From assembly GCA_951799445.1 (NCBI GenBank), contig OX637292.1, positions 11,659,296-11,723,295 on the forward strand: DNA of 64,000 nucleotides, given 5' to 3'. The notes under the pieces are model-generated. The model worked only from the letters and a program-made list of their open reading frames with translations, had not been told where the DNA came from and ran no database searches. The number at the start of each line of letters is the position of its first letter. Position 1 is the stretch's first letter. The stretch comes from Pseudisothecium myosuroides. Taxonomy: Eukaryota > Streptophyta > Bryopsida > Hypnales > Lembophyllaceae. Below, in pieces: positions 32,422 through 44,914 of this stretch. Made by a program: the position numbers and the translations under genes.

Positions 32422-35400
32422 ATGCAGCAGGTAGGGGGGAACCCGGGGTCGCCTCGGTTTCCTAACAACCCTAATAATCCCAACGCCCGACCGCAATTTT
32501 CACCTTTCGCTGGTCCTGGTATTTCCCCTGCTCTCCTTCACATTGATGCTATCCGTTGTTGTATATTCTCCTTCTTGTCACTCGAAATTTCTTTATAACG
32601 TAGAAGGAGTCTCTCTTATCTAAAGTGTGAAGAAACAAGCCGGGACATTTCCGCCAGAATTTCTCAGTCACAGTTGCGGCATGCTATGTGGACCGCAAGG
32701 AAGTCGTGTGGAGGGTAACTGCTGGTCTCGATTCCTGGCTTATACATATCCAATTATGCTGTCCACAGCAGATCATGGAATGGCAAGCCCGACCGTTTTC
32801 ACTTTATACATTATCCCGTTCTTGGCACAGGTGCAATTCCGAGACCCGGTCCGCCAACATGGCAACGCGGGCCTCCTCCCGGCCCTCAGTTTCCTCCGCA
32901 TTTTCCCGGCCAAGCTGCTGGAGCTCCCACAACCATAGCGGATGCACTTCAGAATCCCATATCACCAATGCCCGCAGGACCTCCGTTGATTTTTCGGCCA
33001 GGAGCACCCCCCGTGGAATTTCAGGCATCTCAGCCGTCGCCTCTGGTTTCTACTCCGCCGCCTCCTCCTTTTGCCAGACCCCCACCCCCTGGAGGTCCTC
33101 CCGGCGCAGTTCCACCTCCTTCGTTTTCTACACTAAATTTGACTCCTGGACAAGCACCCCCTCAAGGAGTTAACCAGTTTCGTCCTCCCAGTGGCGTGGG
33201 AGGACCCCCACAGGGACCGGGATATGGCCCTCCGGCGAGATTCTCTGGCTACCCGGGTCCTGCACCTGCGTCCGGAGTGTTCCCTTCACCCCCAGGCGGC
33301 AGGCCACCGTTTGGCAATCCCTCGCAGGGTGCTCCACCTCAGGGTCCCCAGTTCGGTCCGCCGCCGGGGCAAACAGCTGCGGTGGGACCACAGTATAATG
33401 CAATGCCGCAGTCGCCAAGATCAGCGTCGAGCATTCCCCAGCCTCCTCAGTTTGGGTCGTTGAACCCTCCTCAATATGGAGCCCCTCCGTCGTCGCAGGG
33501 CTTTTACGGTGGCCCTGCTCCTCCGCCAATGCCAGGACAGTACGGTGACGGGCAAGGCGGGGCGTACAGCCACCCTCCGCCCGCAGGGTCTTACGGTGGG
33601 AACTATCAGCAAGTGCAAGGTCTGGTGGAAGACTTCCAATCGCTTGCGTTGGTGCCTGTGCAGGGATCACCCGAGAGCACGGTGGACCCCGGCACTCTCC
33701 CAAGACCGCTGGAGCGTGTGGACGCTCCTGGGGATGTGAAGGCAGGTGGAAATATGAACTGTCATTCTCGGTACCTGCGTCTGACGACGAACGCCATGCC
33801 GAACGCTCATTCTTTGGTTTCCCGTTGGCATTTGCCTCTGGGAGTTGTGGTTCACCCTCTTGCGGAGCCACCAGTTGGGGTACGACACTGGATTTGGTGA
33901 TGATTTGAGCTCTGGTGTTGGATTCATCGACTTTGCTTCGCTAGCTGCATTGCCGCGGTCGTGTTGCAGTTGTGTGAACGGGTATGATTTGTTTAGGGTA
34001 GGGAATGGGATGCAGGCGGACGTGGTGCTGACTGATGGTTTCTTGCATTTGCTTCGTTCAGGAGGAGGTACCAGTGGTGAACTTTGTGGGCACGATTGTG
34101 AGATGTCGACGGTGTCGGATACACATCAATGCTTACGTGATGTTCACGGACGGCGGCCGTCGTTGGCGTTGCAACGTGTGTTCGCTACTGAATGAAGGTT
34201 AGTATGGAGCACTGAGGGAAGTTTCGTGGTTTGCGAGGGAGGTGGAGATCGATTTCCATGATGTGAATCTGTCGGTGGAGCGTCCTGTGTACCCATAGCC
34301 GATTACAGGTTGTTTTGGGAGTAGAGATGTTGTGAGTGTGACCATGTGAGTGTTTCGATTGCATTTTTACTGAAGGGGAGTGGTGGTATGCAATGTGCAG
34401 TTCCGGCGGATTACTTCAGTCCTTTGGACGAGAATGGACGGCGTCGAGACGCCGACGACCGGCCTGAGCTTTCTTGTGGGAGTGTGGAGTTCGTGGCCGG
34501 GACGGAGTATATGGTCCGGCCTCCGATGCCTCCCGTGTACTTCTTTCTGATCGACGTTTCTTTGTCAGCTGTGAAGTCTGGGATGGTGAAGGTAAGCCTT
34601 GGGTGCATGGGTTTTGTTGTCGTGGGCTTAGTCTTTTGAGTTTGCGTTTTGTACCGGGCAGAGATTACGTCAAGATGTGTTGCAGTGAAGGATATTGTTG
34701 TTAATTCGCTGTAATGCGGTACTAGACTTGAGGTTGGATGAACTTTGGTTCTTGGATGCAGCTTGCTGCAGATACTATCAAGGCCTCACTAGACAATCTT
34801 CCGGGGTCTTCGAGGACACAAATCGGGTTTCTGACATTCGACAGCACTCTGCACTTCTACAATCTGAAGGTATGTACTGCACGCAGCTTTGCATTTGCGC
34901 TGTAATTGTAGCTTATCATGTTTAGTTTGTCTGCGGACCTTGGAGACGGTTGTGATGCTCTCTCCGTCGTCATTAGTACCTTTTCTTGAGAAGGTCTTTC
35001 ATTTTTTCGCACAGTAAATGGTGCGTTTTTCATTGATATAAAGTAGCACATTGAGATGTGTTGGGTACGCTTAATCGATGCTACTTGGAGTCTTTTCTGT
35101 GATTTCCCTTTGTGGATTTGTGTGCTTGTATTCTGGGAACTTAGAAAGCTTGGTTTTCGATCATCCTCTGTGTTATAGTGTGGTCTGGTGATTTATGACT
35201 GATTTGGTCGGAGAATGGGGATGGGCAGTCATGAACTTAGTTGGTTCCGTTTTGATGATTTGCCTATCGGCTTGTATGCTACGACTGAGTACAATCGGAG
35301 GATTGTTTCCGAGAACCTAAGGAATGGCCTCTGTCTGGATGTGGCAGTCTTCCTTGACACAACCGCAAATGATGGTGGTGGCGGACCTGGAGGATCCTTT

Positions 35401-38400
35401 TCTACCACTTCCCGACGATTTGCTTGTGAACCTGTCGGAGTCGAGGACGGTTGTCGAAGCCCTGCTGGACAGCTTACCTTCGATGTTCGATAACAATTTG
35501 AACATCGAGTCCGCTCTTGGGCCCGCACTGAAGGCGACTCTCTTGGTCATGGTGCGTACTAGTAGTCATGAGAATGCTGAATGACCTAGACTCACTAAGC
35601 TGTCCTCTTTTTCTAGTTCAGAGAAATTTATTTCATATGGTTCTACGGTATGCCTGTAAATGAGGTATTGTTAAAGTCGGGTAATTGTTTATGTTTCATG
35701 TGAGTAATTGGCGATCTTTTTGCGGAGTGACTAGTTTGTGGAAGATCGTAGGAATAATTTGGACTTCATTGATTTTTGCAGAGTCAGCTGGGAGGGAAGT
35801 TGCTCGTTTTTCAGAGTACTCTGCCGTCTCTTGGTATCGGAAGACTGAAACTCCGGGGCGATGACCCTCGCATGTATGGAACCGAGAAAGAGCACCAACT
35901 TCGGGTTGCTGAAGAGCAATTCTACAAACATATGGCTGCCGATTTTTCCAAGTTTCAGATTGGTGTAAACATCTATGCCTTTAGCGAACGGTACACTGAT
36001 GTTGCCTCTTTAGGTGAGTCCTTGTGACGCGCATCTTAAAGTGGTGTTACTTTGCGTTAAATCTTGGGGTTAGTTTGCATAGGATGTGGATTTTTTTGTG
36101 TGGAGAGCTCAATGAGGTCTTGGTATTTTCGGATGTTTGGATGGGTAGCATGCCATGAAGAAGTAATGAATTCAGGTGCATTTATAAAGATTACGCATGA
36201 CGAGAGTTTCTGGAGTTAGTGGGCACTGAGCAATCATCTGAGCTGGATTTGTGACGAATTTGTGTGCGTACAGGGACACTAGCAAGGTATACAGGAGGGC
36301 AGGTATGCTACTATCCTGCCTTCCAGGCTCAGTTGCATGGGGAGAAGTTCGGTTATGATCTGGGTCGAGATCTTACGAGAGAAACGGCATGGGAGGCTGT
36401 GATGAGAATACGGTGTGGGAAAGGTATGTGAGCCACGTGAAAGGTTTGCGATGTCCCATGACTGATGGCTTTGGTTAGGAGGACGTCTTTGGAATGTGGA
36501 TGTCATTGGATCATTTCGTGCGATTGTTGGTATGATTTTGCTGAGGATGCGATGGTGTGTCAGTGGCTTCTGGTTTAGTTTAGCATGGTTTACTTAGTTG
36601 TGCACCGTGTCGTCTGGACTAGGTAGCTCACGGTAAGCCGTTTGGGTTGGGCTTTGACAGGAATGCGGTTTACGACGTTTCATGGGCACTTCATGCTGCG
36701 AAGTTCGGACCTGATGGCCCTTCCTGCTCTGGATTGCGATAAGTCATTTGCGATGGAGCTGATGCTGGAAGACAGTTTGTTATTGACGCAGATCGTGTAC
36801 TTCCAAGTGTCCTTGCTGTATCCACCGACCTGTCGGAGATGTGTGGCATATAGTATGACATTGTAGCAGTTCAGTTTGTTATTTTGACGAATGGTTTGTT
36901 AAGTTGGGGGTGACGTGTGGTGTCGGATGCAGTTCCATGGTGGGGCTTGTTGTTGAATTGCATGGGATTCTTGCCAGGGTACACGGTGAGACGACGACAG
37001 GCAAGGCCTAGGAGTTTTGAAGGCTTAGCATTTGGTGGATTATTGGATTTACTGACTCTCGCACAGCAGGCGGGCGGCGGGGGCGTGTAGATTAGAGGTA
37101 GGGGATATTGTTGATTGGTTGCTTGTCATGTTGGTTGCGTATCATGTTGTTCCCTTGACAGATTTGCGGCAGATACACATCATCAACAGGGGAACGACGA
37201 CTCAGAGTGCATACGATGGCAACTCCAGTGGTTAACGAGCTTTCAGAACTGTACAGAGCGGCCGACGTAGGAGCTATTGCTAGTCTGATGAGCATGCTCG
37301 GTGAGTCTGTGTGGTTTTGTAGGTATACTGTTGTTAGTAGTGTTAGTAGAAGATGAGGGGTGAGGAATCGAACGATAGGGCGGAAGTCCACTATTGATAT
37401 GCCGCTGGTTTTGAATTCTTAGTGACGCAGAAGGTGTGGGTTCATCTCGGGGGGAAAATTATTGTGTGGTCGCATGTGGTACGTCGGTGTAGGTCTGCTG
37501 AAGGTATCAGGTGAAGTGTGACCTAAGTGATCCATGAATTGTTCCGATACGCTGTGATAACCGTCGACAACTTACTAAGTATTGTGGGGGCTTTTGGCGA
37601 GGATTCTTCGCATGGAATGGATTAAGCTATTCCATGTTCGATTTGGTTGAGCTCTTGGTGATCGTGTACTTATCTGAACAATCGTGAGTTTTCTGATTGG
37701 TGCAGCCATCGAGAAGACAATGCAATCAAAACTAGAAAATGCCCGTCAAGCCACTCAACAACGATTGGTTAGAAGCTTGCGTGAGTACCGGAACTTGTTT
37801 TCAATTCAGCACCGGACGAGCAACAGGTTGATATACCCCGAGAGTTTGAAGCTCCTTCCTCTTTACACGCTCGGCATCATCAACAACGTGGCAATTCGAG
37901 GTGGCTTTGGAGATTGCACGCCGGACGAGAGATCAGCGATGGGATTCGAAATGATGACGATGTCCATTCCGAGACTACTGAAGTTGCTGTACCCCACACT
38001 GCTGCGACTGGACCAGTACCTTATGCAGGTGATTATGTGAACGTCTTGTGGGATTAGTGATTGGAGGGTTCCTTTCCTTGATGTTTTGGGAAGAATTTTG
38101 ATGGGCTGTAGCTGGGCCAGTTCTTGATAGTCGGAGGTCGGTGTTGATAAGTTTGTGAAATGGTGTTGACGCGGGTGTATGGTGGGTGTGGTTTTGGTGA
38201 TGTGCAGGGTCCGCAAGCGGGATTGCCGACTCCTCTGGCGGGACTGCCCAGTCCTCTGGCGCTTTCGTCAGAGAAACTGGACCCTCGGGGAGCGTATCTG
38301 CTTTTCGACGGGTTACGATTTGTTTTGTGGTTGGGGAAGGTTCTTCCGGCGGAATTCGTGAAAGATCTGCTGGGCCCTGAGGCTGCATTCAATGCCGATT

Positions 38401-39006
38401 TCGCGAAGGTTGGTCTGTTTGTGTGGATGAGAGTTGCACAATTTGCGGTGACACTGAAAGCTTGGACGAATTTGGGTTTGAATCATAGATAGAGTTTGGT
38501 TTGGGTCTCTGGTATGCATGTCCTTTCTCAATGAGATTTTGATGTTGGTATGACCGTGACCTTCCATTGGTGAGTGGTGTCGCGAGTAATGAATGGAAGC
38601 AAGACTTCGCTCCGAATGTGTGCTATGTGTGCTCGTTCGATAATCATTTGTTGCGGTCAGGCATGGAGGGCCTGTCGTAGGGATGATTGTGGTCGGGATG
38701 TGTTCGTCGGTTGGAGTGAACATGGCGAAGTTGGTTGTTTTTGACGATGCTATTTTTTGGGGTGTGTGACAGATTACTTTCGTGGAACAGCAGAATATGC
38801 CTTCCAAGCAGTTGTTTTCCTCTATGGATGCGCTCCGGCAAACTTGTCCAGCCATATATCAGCTTTGCATAGCAGTGAGGCAAGGAGAGCAACCGAGGGA
38901 AGGAAATCTGATGCTTTCAAATCTAATTGAGGATCGAACCGCCGGTTCGAGTGGTTATGCGAACTTTGTGGTCCAGATATATCGGCAGGTTTCGCAAAAG
39001 TCGTAA
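32422..39006 (+). CDS. SEC24: SEC24 (COPII coat cargo-adaptor subunit), 13 exons
   Basis: The exons are 32422-32518, 32831-33879, 34062-34197, 34401-34591, 34762-34869, 35348-35551, 35782-36013, 36274-36423, 36661-36817, 37173-37300, 37706-38028, 38208-38408 and 38773-39006. All are GT-AG and in phase, giving 1069 residues, the usual SEC24 size. Order: Pro/Gly-rich N-terminus (1 to about 330); conserved entry NCHSRYLRLTTNAMP; zinc finger C397/C400/C419/C422; trunk about 470-690 (PPVYFFLIDVS, QIGFLTFDS, RDDL-like PLPDDLLVNL); beta-sandwich with ERRLRVHT; helical region (EYRNLFSIQH, YPESLKLLPLY); gelsolin-like end (RGAYLLFDGLRFVLW, VRQGEQPREG). It most resembles the plant SEC24C/D-like branch (Arabidopsis At3g44340/At4g32640). 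Known role: pairs with SEC23 on SAR1-GTP membranes and selects cargo at ER exit sites. Its exons are GC-richer than the surroundings. Confidence 0.96.
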
Positions 39007-39867
39007 CAGCTTTTTGTAGGTGAAATTCGATATCATTGCAGCCGAGTAGGATCGGGCATATTTCCCGACGACGGACTCCAAGCAGTCAGTGTATGTAGCA
39101 TGTGAATGGCGAGAATGGGAATAGTCAGCCTCAGCGACTGTGATGATGGTATCCAAATTAGGGCTCGTTTTGGAGGTGCGGTTTGGGGTCCGGTGAGAGA
39201 GTCGGAGTATTCTATTTTTCTAGGACGGCATCCGTGGATCCAGATAGCAGGAATAACATGAGCGCTGAGGAGGCGGAGCTGTATGTGTATAAGTATGTAG
39301 GATTCAGGACGATTCAATGAGTGGAGCGGGGTTTGATTGGCCAGGGCTTCGAAGTTGTCCTTGCTTACATCTTGTGCCCATTGGGTGAGGCGCCCTGTGT
39401 AGCGGCAAAGGTGTTAATAAATGATGGATTATAAGCCAGTGATGGACATGGAGGTCACAGTTGTGGGATTTTGTGGAAATCGATGGTCATGGTCATATTT
39501 GTTTGTTGGGTGAGCGAGTTCTGTTGTAAGATTTTGAATCGTAGCAGCACGGAACTTGATTGAATTTGTGTTTTTTGTAGTTGTGTGGGCCTTTTATAGC
39601 GCTTTTGCTGTGGATCCCTGCGTTGTCTTGTAATGGAATGTGGACTAGGTAACCTTCGAGACGCCGGGAGGCGGCGAGAAGGGTTACAGGACGTAACCAG
39701 CTCTGTAAGTGGATGAAAACTCATGTAATGGTCGCCTTCGTGGATGAAAAATCATGTAACGGTCACCTTCGTGGATGATACCATGTGGTTACGATCTGCT
39801 CATGGATGAAACACGTCGAGCACACAGATGCTCACAGTCAGAGCTGGTTACGGTCGAATTTTATGTA
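39007..39867. other. SEC24 3' flank with short tandem repeats
   Basis: No second gene is seen. The first few hundred bases are probably 3' UTR. At about 39711-39800 a 31-bp unit (GTGGATGAAAA...CATGTAA.GGTC.CCTTC) is repeated two to three times. CGTAACCAGCTCTG at about 39694 is mirrored by CAGAGCTGGTTACG at about 39838, making a small inverted repeat around the array. Confidence 0.5.
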
Positions 39868-40273
39868 AGGTAGTATGCTCTAAAAGCAACCATTTAAGGG
39901 CTGGTCTGCCTTTTTCACAAGTTTCCATGAATATAAATATTTTTGGATCATTTTTCAGAGAAAGAAAAATAGATGAAGAACGTAACACAAGTGGTTTCAT
40001 ATTTTTTGAATCATTTTTGAATTACTTATGAATTTTAAAAAAACCTGTTGTAGGTACCTATTTGTGACCCTAGGTCTTCCCAAATCAGACCACTTGTAAC
40101 TTCTAAAGTGATTTGAGTAAATTAAGGCCAATGATTGGCTCTTGCAATAAATAATGCTTTTCTCTCAATGCTCAATGGCTTGAGAGGTCCATTTAAGGAC
40201 CACCTAATGTCCATTTCAGACCTAAATATAGGGTTGATTTGAAGAGGCCACTCGCTTTTAAAGCAAACTACCT
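39868..40273. mobile_element. TA-flanked MITE with AGGTAGT ends
   Basis: Inverted ends AGGTAGTATGCTCTAAAAGC and AGGTAGTTTGCTTTAAAAGC (right end reverse-complemented) are flanked by TA at 39866-39867 and 40274-40275. Length is 406 bp, with no ORF. The AGGTA start and TA duplication recall the elements at 5068 and 54197. Confidence 0.7.
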
Positions 40274-41554
40274 TACTCTTGGTCAATCCAAAGTGATGAC
40301 GTCAGGAAAATTAAGGTAAGCTACCATATTCTTGCTATCATATCATGCCATGTGACTATCAATTCCACCACTCTATTGAAGACCCCATCGTAGGCATTTA
40401 CGAAGTCCAAATGTGCCACTTTTGAGTAAATGAGCTAATGGGTGGTGTACTTAAGGTCTGTGAAAGTGTTTATATGATTCTAGTGCTAGAAGAGGGTCTT
40501 GCACCACTTCAACAACATTTTATTTTTTTATTTTTTTAGCAATATTTCACTCAAAAATGAAAATAATTTTTTAGAAGTAACATCAGGTGATATACTCCCC
40601 CATGTTCAGTGGATGAAATCACCGATTTGCTACATATTCTAAGGACAATATCACCTCTTTTTTTGGATGAAAGTACATTCTTTTGAATGAATAATTTAAG
40701 ATTCATCCACATTTTGCACGTTTCTTCTATTTATATAGATGTAAACAATTGCATCATTCCTATGAATATTGCTTTCTTCACTTCCTAAAATAAATGAAAA
40801 GAAAATCCTTACTTTTGGATGTAAAACCATTAAAGAGCATGCCCACATTGTGGCAATTGTAGGATACCATATTGGTAATATTGTAGCCACTTTAGATGAG
40901 TAAGATGACTATGATGGATGTATTTTTTGTCAATGAAAATTTGAAGTGTTGTTGCCATGTTTTAATGTGATTTGTTATGGCGCGCTCATCAAAAAAATTG
41001 TCTTTTAGCTTGCTTTCAATGAGCTCTATTTTGCTCGTCTAGTAATCAAATCCAAATTTTATTGTATCTATTTTAATGAGATTTTTGATGTGTTTCCAAT
41101 GATAGTAATTACAAGTTGTAATTATATACCAAGTAAAAAATAGTAAGATAACTAAGTGGGTTGTTTAAAGAGTTGGATTGACAATGTTATTAGTGAGCAT
41201 TTTTGGACATTGTTTGAATAACTATGCATCTTTAAAGTATAGAATATAGGTATAATCAAAATTTACCCTAGGCTTGTATTCAAAGAATTTAGGGCATCTC
41301 CAATGAGGCTTCTACAAAGGCACGGCAACGTCAAAGTCATGTCAGGTCTCTTGCATGAGGGAAAAAGATGATTCAATTAGTTTGCAAACAAACATGTTAA
41401 TTCTGTGGACCTACTGTTGAAAGGTCTTTACATATTGAAGTATTTGCTAAGCTCTCTAGAGCACTTAGCAACTGTTGGTCAATCCACATGGCAACAATTG
41501 TGTTTCATTACCTATGAAAGGAAAGGATATTTTTTCCACTAGCTGTAACTTTAA

Positions 41555-42496
41555 CCCCTAAAGGCCCAAGGCCTTTTTTTTTGCCAAAGAACACTCAAAA
41601 TTGCCATTTCTATAGCAAAGAGTAAAAAAATTTGAAAAATGTTTTTTTTGCACATCTAACTGTAGGATCTTACACCTAAGTAGTATAAGAATGTGTGGAA
41701 TTTTTTTTAGAATTTTTGAATACACAGATTGCAAGATATTTGCATTTAAAGTGAAAAAAACAAATTTTTCAGTACATTGCGGGACTAGATTTTTTGACTT
41801 TAAACATTTTTTAACTTAAAATTTTTGCATTATAGAGTTTTGAGCTTTAAATCTTTATAGTGGAAAATTGAGTTGAGAGTCTAGGGAAAAAAAAATTCAA
41901 AAAAACTTAATTATCATTCTTAAAAAAATTGTTAAGTAGAAGTAAGTACAAGATAGAAGGAAAATCTAAATTATTCATATATTTTAGATGGAATTAAAAT
42001 GCACTAATCCCAATGGTGATATTTTTCTAGCAAGTAAACTAAACCATGCAAAAAAAAATTGAAAATTTTGAAAAATTGCATTCAGAAATGAATCCTACAA
42101 GTTATTTTTTTTCCAAGAAGATGCTTTAACTAGCTGCCCAAAAAACAAGAATGTCCATAACTTTCTCATAACAAAATCCAAATGAAATGAATCAAAGCTT
42201 TCCAAATAGACAAAAATATAATCTATGAGAAAAAAAATATTTAAAAAAAAATTCAAATTTTTGCAAACTTTTTTTTGCTGCCTAAGCTGCTCTTTGTCCC
42301 CTGTTTTGAGCTTATTTGGTCATAATTGTTATTTGCGGGCACCGATTGTAAAAAAAATTATATTCCCTCAAACTTGAAAGCTTATCAATTTTTCTATCTT
42401 CAAAAAAAGTTTAAAAAAATCATGTAAAAAATTCAGCTCGTAGGTACCTGTCCAAAATCCCATTTGTCTCCCGAAGGGACAACGGTCCTTTAAGAA
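41555..42496 (+). mobile_element. TTAA-flanked non-autonomous element, copy 3
   Basis: A 942-bp element, highly similar to the copy at 15116-16035 along its length. Left end is CCCCTAAAGGCCC; right end (reverse-complemented) is TTCTTAAAGGACCG. It is flanked by TTAA at 41551-41554 and 42497-42500. The duplicated unit B carries the same flanks joined at one TTAA (53180-53183), so B shows the unoccupied site. The insertion is therefore younger than the duplication, or was cleanly lost from B. No coding capacity. Confidence 0.9.
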
Positions 42497-42500
42497 TTAA

Positions 42501-44524
42501 GTTTGTCTTCAAGCAACATAAAAGTTTGATTCAACAAGATTACCCCTTACCGATTGCAATTTTGCATTGAAGTTGCCTTAGCTTGCATGTCGCACTGCAA
42601 GATTTGTTGGTATTTATCCAAAAATTCTTTTATCAGTGCATGGCCGGTTTAGCAACTCTGGATTGAAGATGTCTTTACATCTCAATGCATGGATTCTAAA
42701 GGCTATTTGCAATGAAATGCATCTACTTTGAAGTATTTCAATTAATTGTGATTGACTTGTTTGCAAATTTGTCCCATCTAAATTCTTATCTAAAGTGTTA
42801 GTTCTTTGGATATGAGAGTCTAGAGTCTATTTTACGTGTACAGATATTTGACACTTCAAAAACTTATGGTTTATTTATACAATGTCAAAATATACATGCA
42901 ACAAGAATCTAGAATCCCGTTTTGAATCCCACTAAGATCAAATATAAACTTAGACAATCTTATAATTTAATAATTCTCAAATTCTCATTTGTTTGATTTA
43001 GTTGCAGATGCATGAACAAATGAGAATTTTAGAAGAGATTATCTTTTGCAATTACAATCATGCTCTACACAAGTATAGTACAGTCTATACGGTTTGTGAT
43101 TGGCCATAGAAATTGGGAGATCTACACAACTTCAATACATGAGACAATATATGCTCTGTATGTCTACATATAGTGCAACCAGTTTGCAAATCCTCACTTT
43201 GCAAAACATTCCTAAGGTAAAAACATCCAAACTTATATATGTACCTATTCCTGACAAATAGACTTCTATTGAAAGTGTCCCGTAAAGTGTAATTAAATCA
43301 TTTCCACACTTAATTGTGATTGGTTGACTGTTCATTTTCTAAAGTCCATTCTTTCTACTAGATTATATGACAATTTTAATGACCTAGGGAACTTCTACAT
43401 TAGAAATTCATAGTAATTCCATGTCTTATACAAAAGTTCTAATATAAAAAAAAATTGTGATTCTCAATTGCTGACACCAATAAAAATGTTTTTTTTCTTG
43501 AAAAGGGTGCCTCCAGCTATGCTGAATTAGCCTTATTTTGACGGTATTGGGTGTTTTCAACTTAATTCTCGAGAAAAGGAACAGCTGCGGTCTTGGAAGT
43601 TTGTGCCACGTTGTCTGCCACGTCAACGAAACATCCAAAGTATCACACGTGGCAGCATTTCCTTTGCCGTCATTCCGTACTGCACTGTCCTTGCAGCTTC
43701 CAGCAATTCAGCGACGAGTCTGGAACTTCCACTGGTCCACTTGTCAACACCCCAACCTTCACCGATTCATTTCCCAAGGTGCCAACTTCATCAGTTTCTC
43801 CTTGACAAAGTCACAGAAACTGATCTCCTTGCTTAGGGAGGAGCACCTCGATGATCATTGCGACAGATAACGCTGACCTAATTTATAACAAAATTATGAA
43901 GATCAAAATAGAGAACGAAAGATGTACGGAGTAGTACTCCTACCAGGTCAACAAAATGTGAAATTGTTCATAAAATAGTATTCATGGTGTTGTTTCCTTA
44001 CCACAATTTTCGTTCCTCTTTTGCAAATCTGCAATGGATTGAACCACTCTAAGTTAAGAAATGTGGACTCTAATAAGTTGGCTCTGGACCAAAGGAAAGG
44101 AGTCCACCGTTGCAGCAACTCATTCAAAGGTATGTAGAATTATATTGAAGTGAGAACTAGTTCTCATATCTAGTGTTTTGAAGCTAACTTAACACCCTCA
44201 AGTTTCAGCCTTCGCTAGCAGAGCTTCTTGTTCATTGACTTCATTCCCTGCATTTCTAATTCATCAGTAGTTCTAGTCCGGTAGTAAACTCAACTTACAG
44301 TCAGACAAGGATAGACAGACGTTCTGGCTATCCTGTAGAGCTAGTGGAGAAACATAAGTAAGCTTCAGGGTGGTTCGGAATATGTATGCAATTGTCTCGG
44401 AGGTGATCTTGATCAACGCAGTGCAAATCATTCTTGCGCCATTCTAAGCGCCATCACGTGTTTCCCAGTTCTGATTGAGCCTTGTTGCAATCCATTACAG
44501 TGAACCTCCAGGTAGGGCTCGGCT
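42501..44524. other. Upstream region of DUF726-like gene A
   Basis: No gene is recognised between the TTAA element and gene A. The sequence is matched in unit B, so it belongs to the duplicated block. Position 43518-43519 is the empty TA site matching the 676-bp insertion at 54197 in unit B. Confidence 0.5.
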
Positions 44525-44584
44525 ATGGCGTCCGCGGAGCTGCGTAGCTTACATCCATATTTATCAGTACTGGCGTTAACTTAA
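44525..44584 (+). other. Duplicated start-codon region upstream of gene A (uORF)
   Basis: About 390 bp before the real start, a block repeats the gene's 5' leader and first codons: TTGCAATCCATTACAG, then GGCTATGGCGTCCGCGGAGC. It opens an ORF of 19 codons (MASAELRSLHPYL...) that ends in TAA. In unit B the matching ATG is GTG, so this small ORF is specific to A. It may be an upstream ORF if transcription starts before it. This is inference. Confidence 0.55.
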
Positions 44585-44914
44585 CTCACAGTCGAGGACC
44601 GACGCTCGATCTATCTTGTGGAGTAGAGCATTTAATTATAAGCTTCGATTCAGGTTGGATTACAGAGTAGTTACTGGCTCGGAGATCATCTAGCTTGATC
44701 AAGTACAGTGCCCATCATTCCAGCTTGCTCCTTTTCAGCCATGGCTCTGAGTGACCCTCACGTCTTCGTGTAGACGTTACAAAGCACGAGCAGGAACGAA
44801 GTAGACTTTAGTAATTAAAACCACTGTGAACCCCGTACGTGTTTCCCAGTTAATTCTGATTGAGTCCTTGTTGTTGCAATCCATTGCAGCGAAACTCCAA
44901 GTTAGGGCTCGGCT

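Noticed and set aside
33170..33871. 233-codon minus-strand ORF
   Set aside because: Antisense shadow of the Pro/Gly-rich exon 2 of SEC24; GC-rich repetitive codons keep the opposite strand open.
36642..36866. SEC24 exon 9 reading through to a stop at 36866
   Set aside because: Reading through breaks the conserved LLYT...GERRLRVHT sequence. Splicing from 36817 to 37173 restores it in frame.
38313..38855. 180-codon minus-strand ORF
   Set aside because: Antisense to SEC24 exons 12-13 and their intron, with no family motif.
41040..41505. A-specific 465 bp considered as a transposon insertion
   Set aside because: No terminal inverted repeat or duplication is visible. A deletion in unit B explains it as well.
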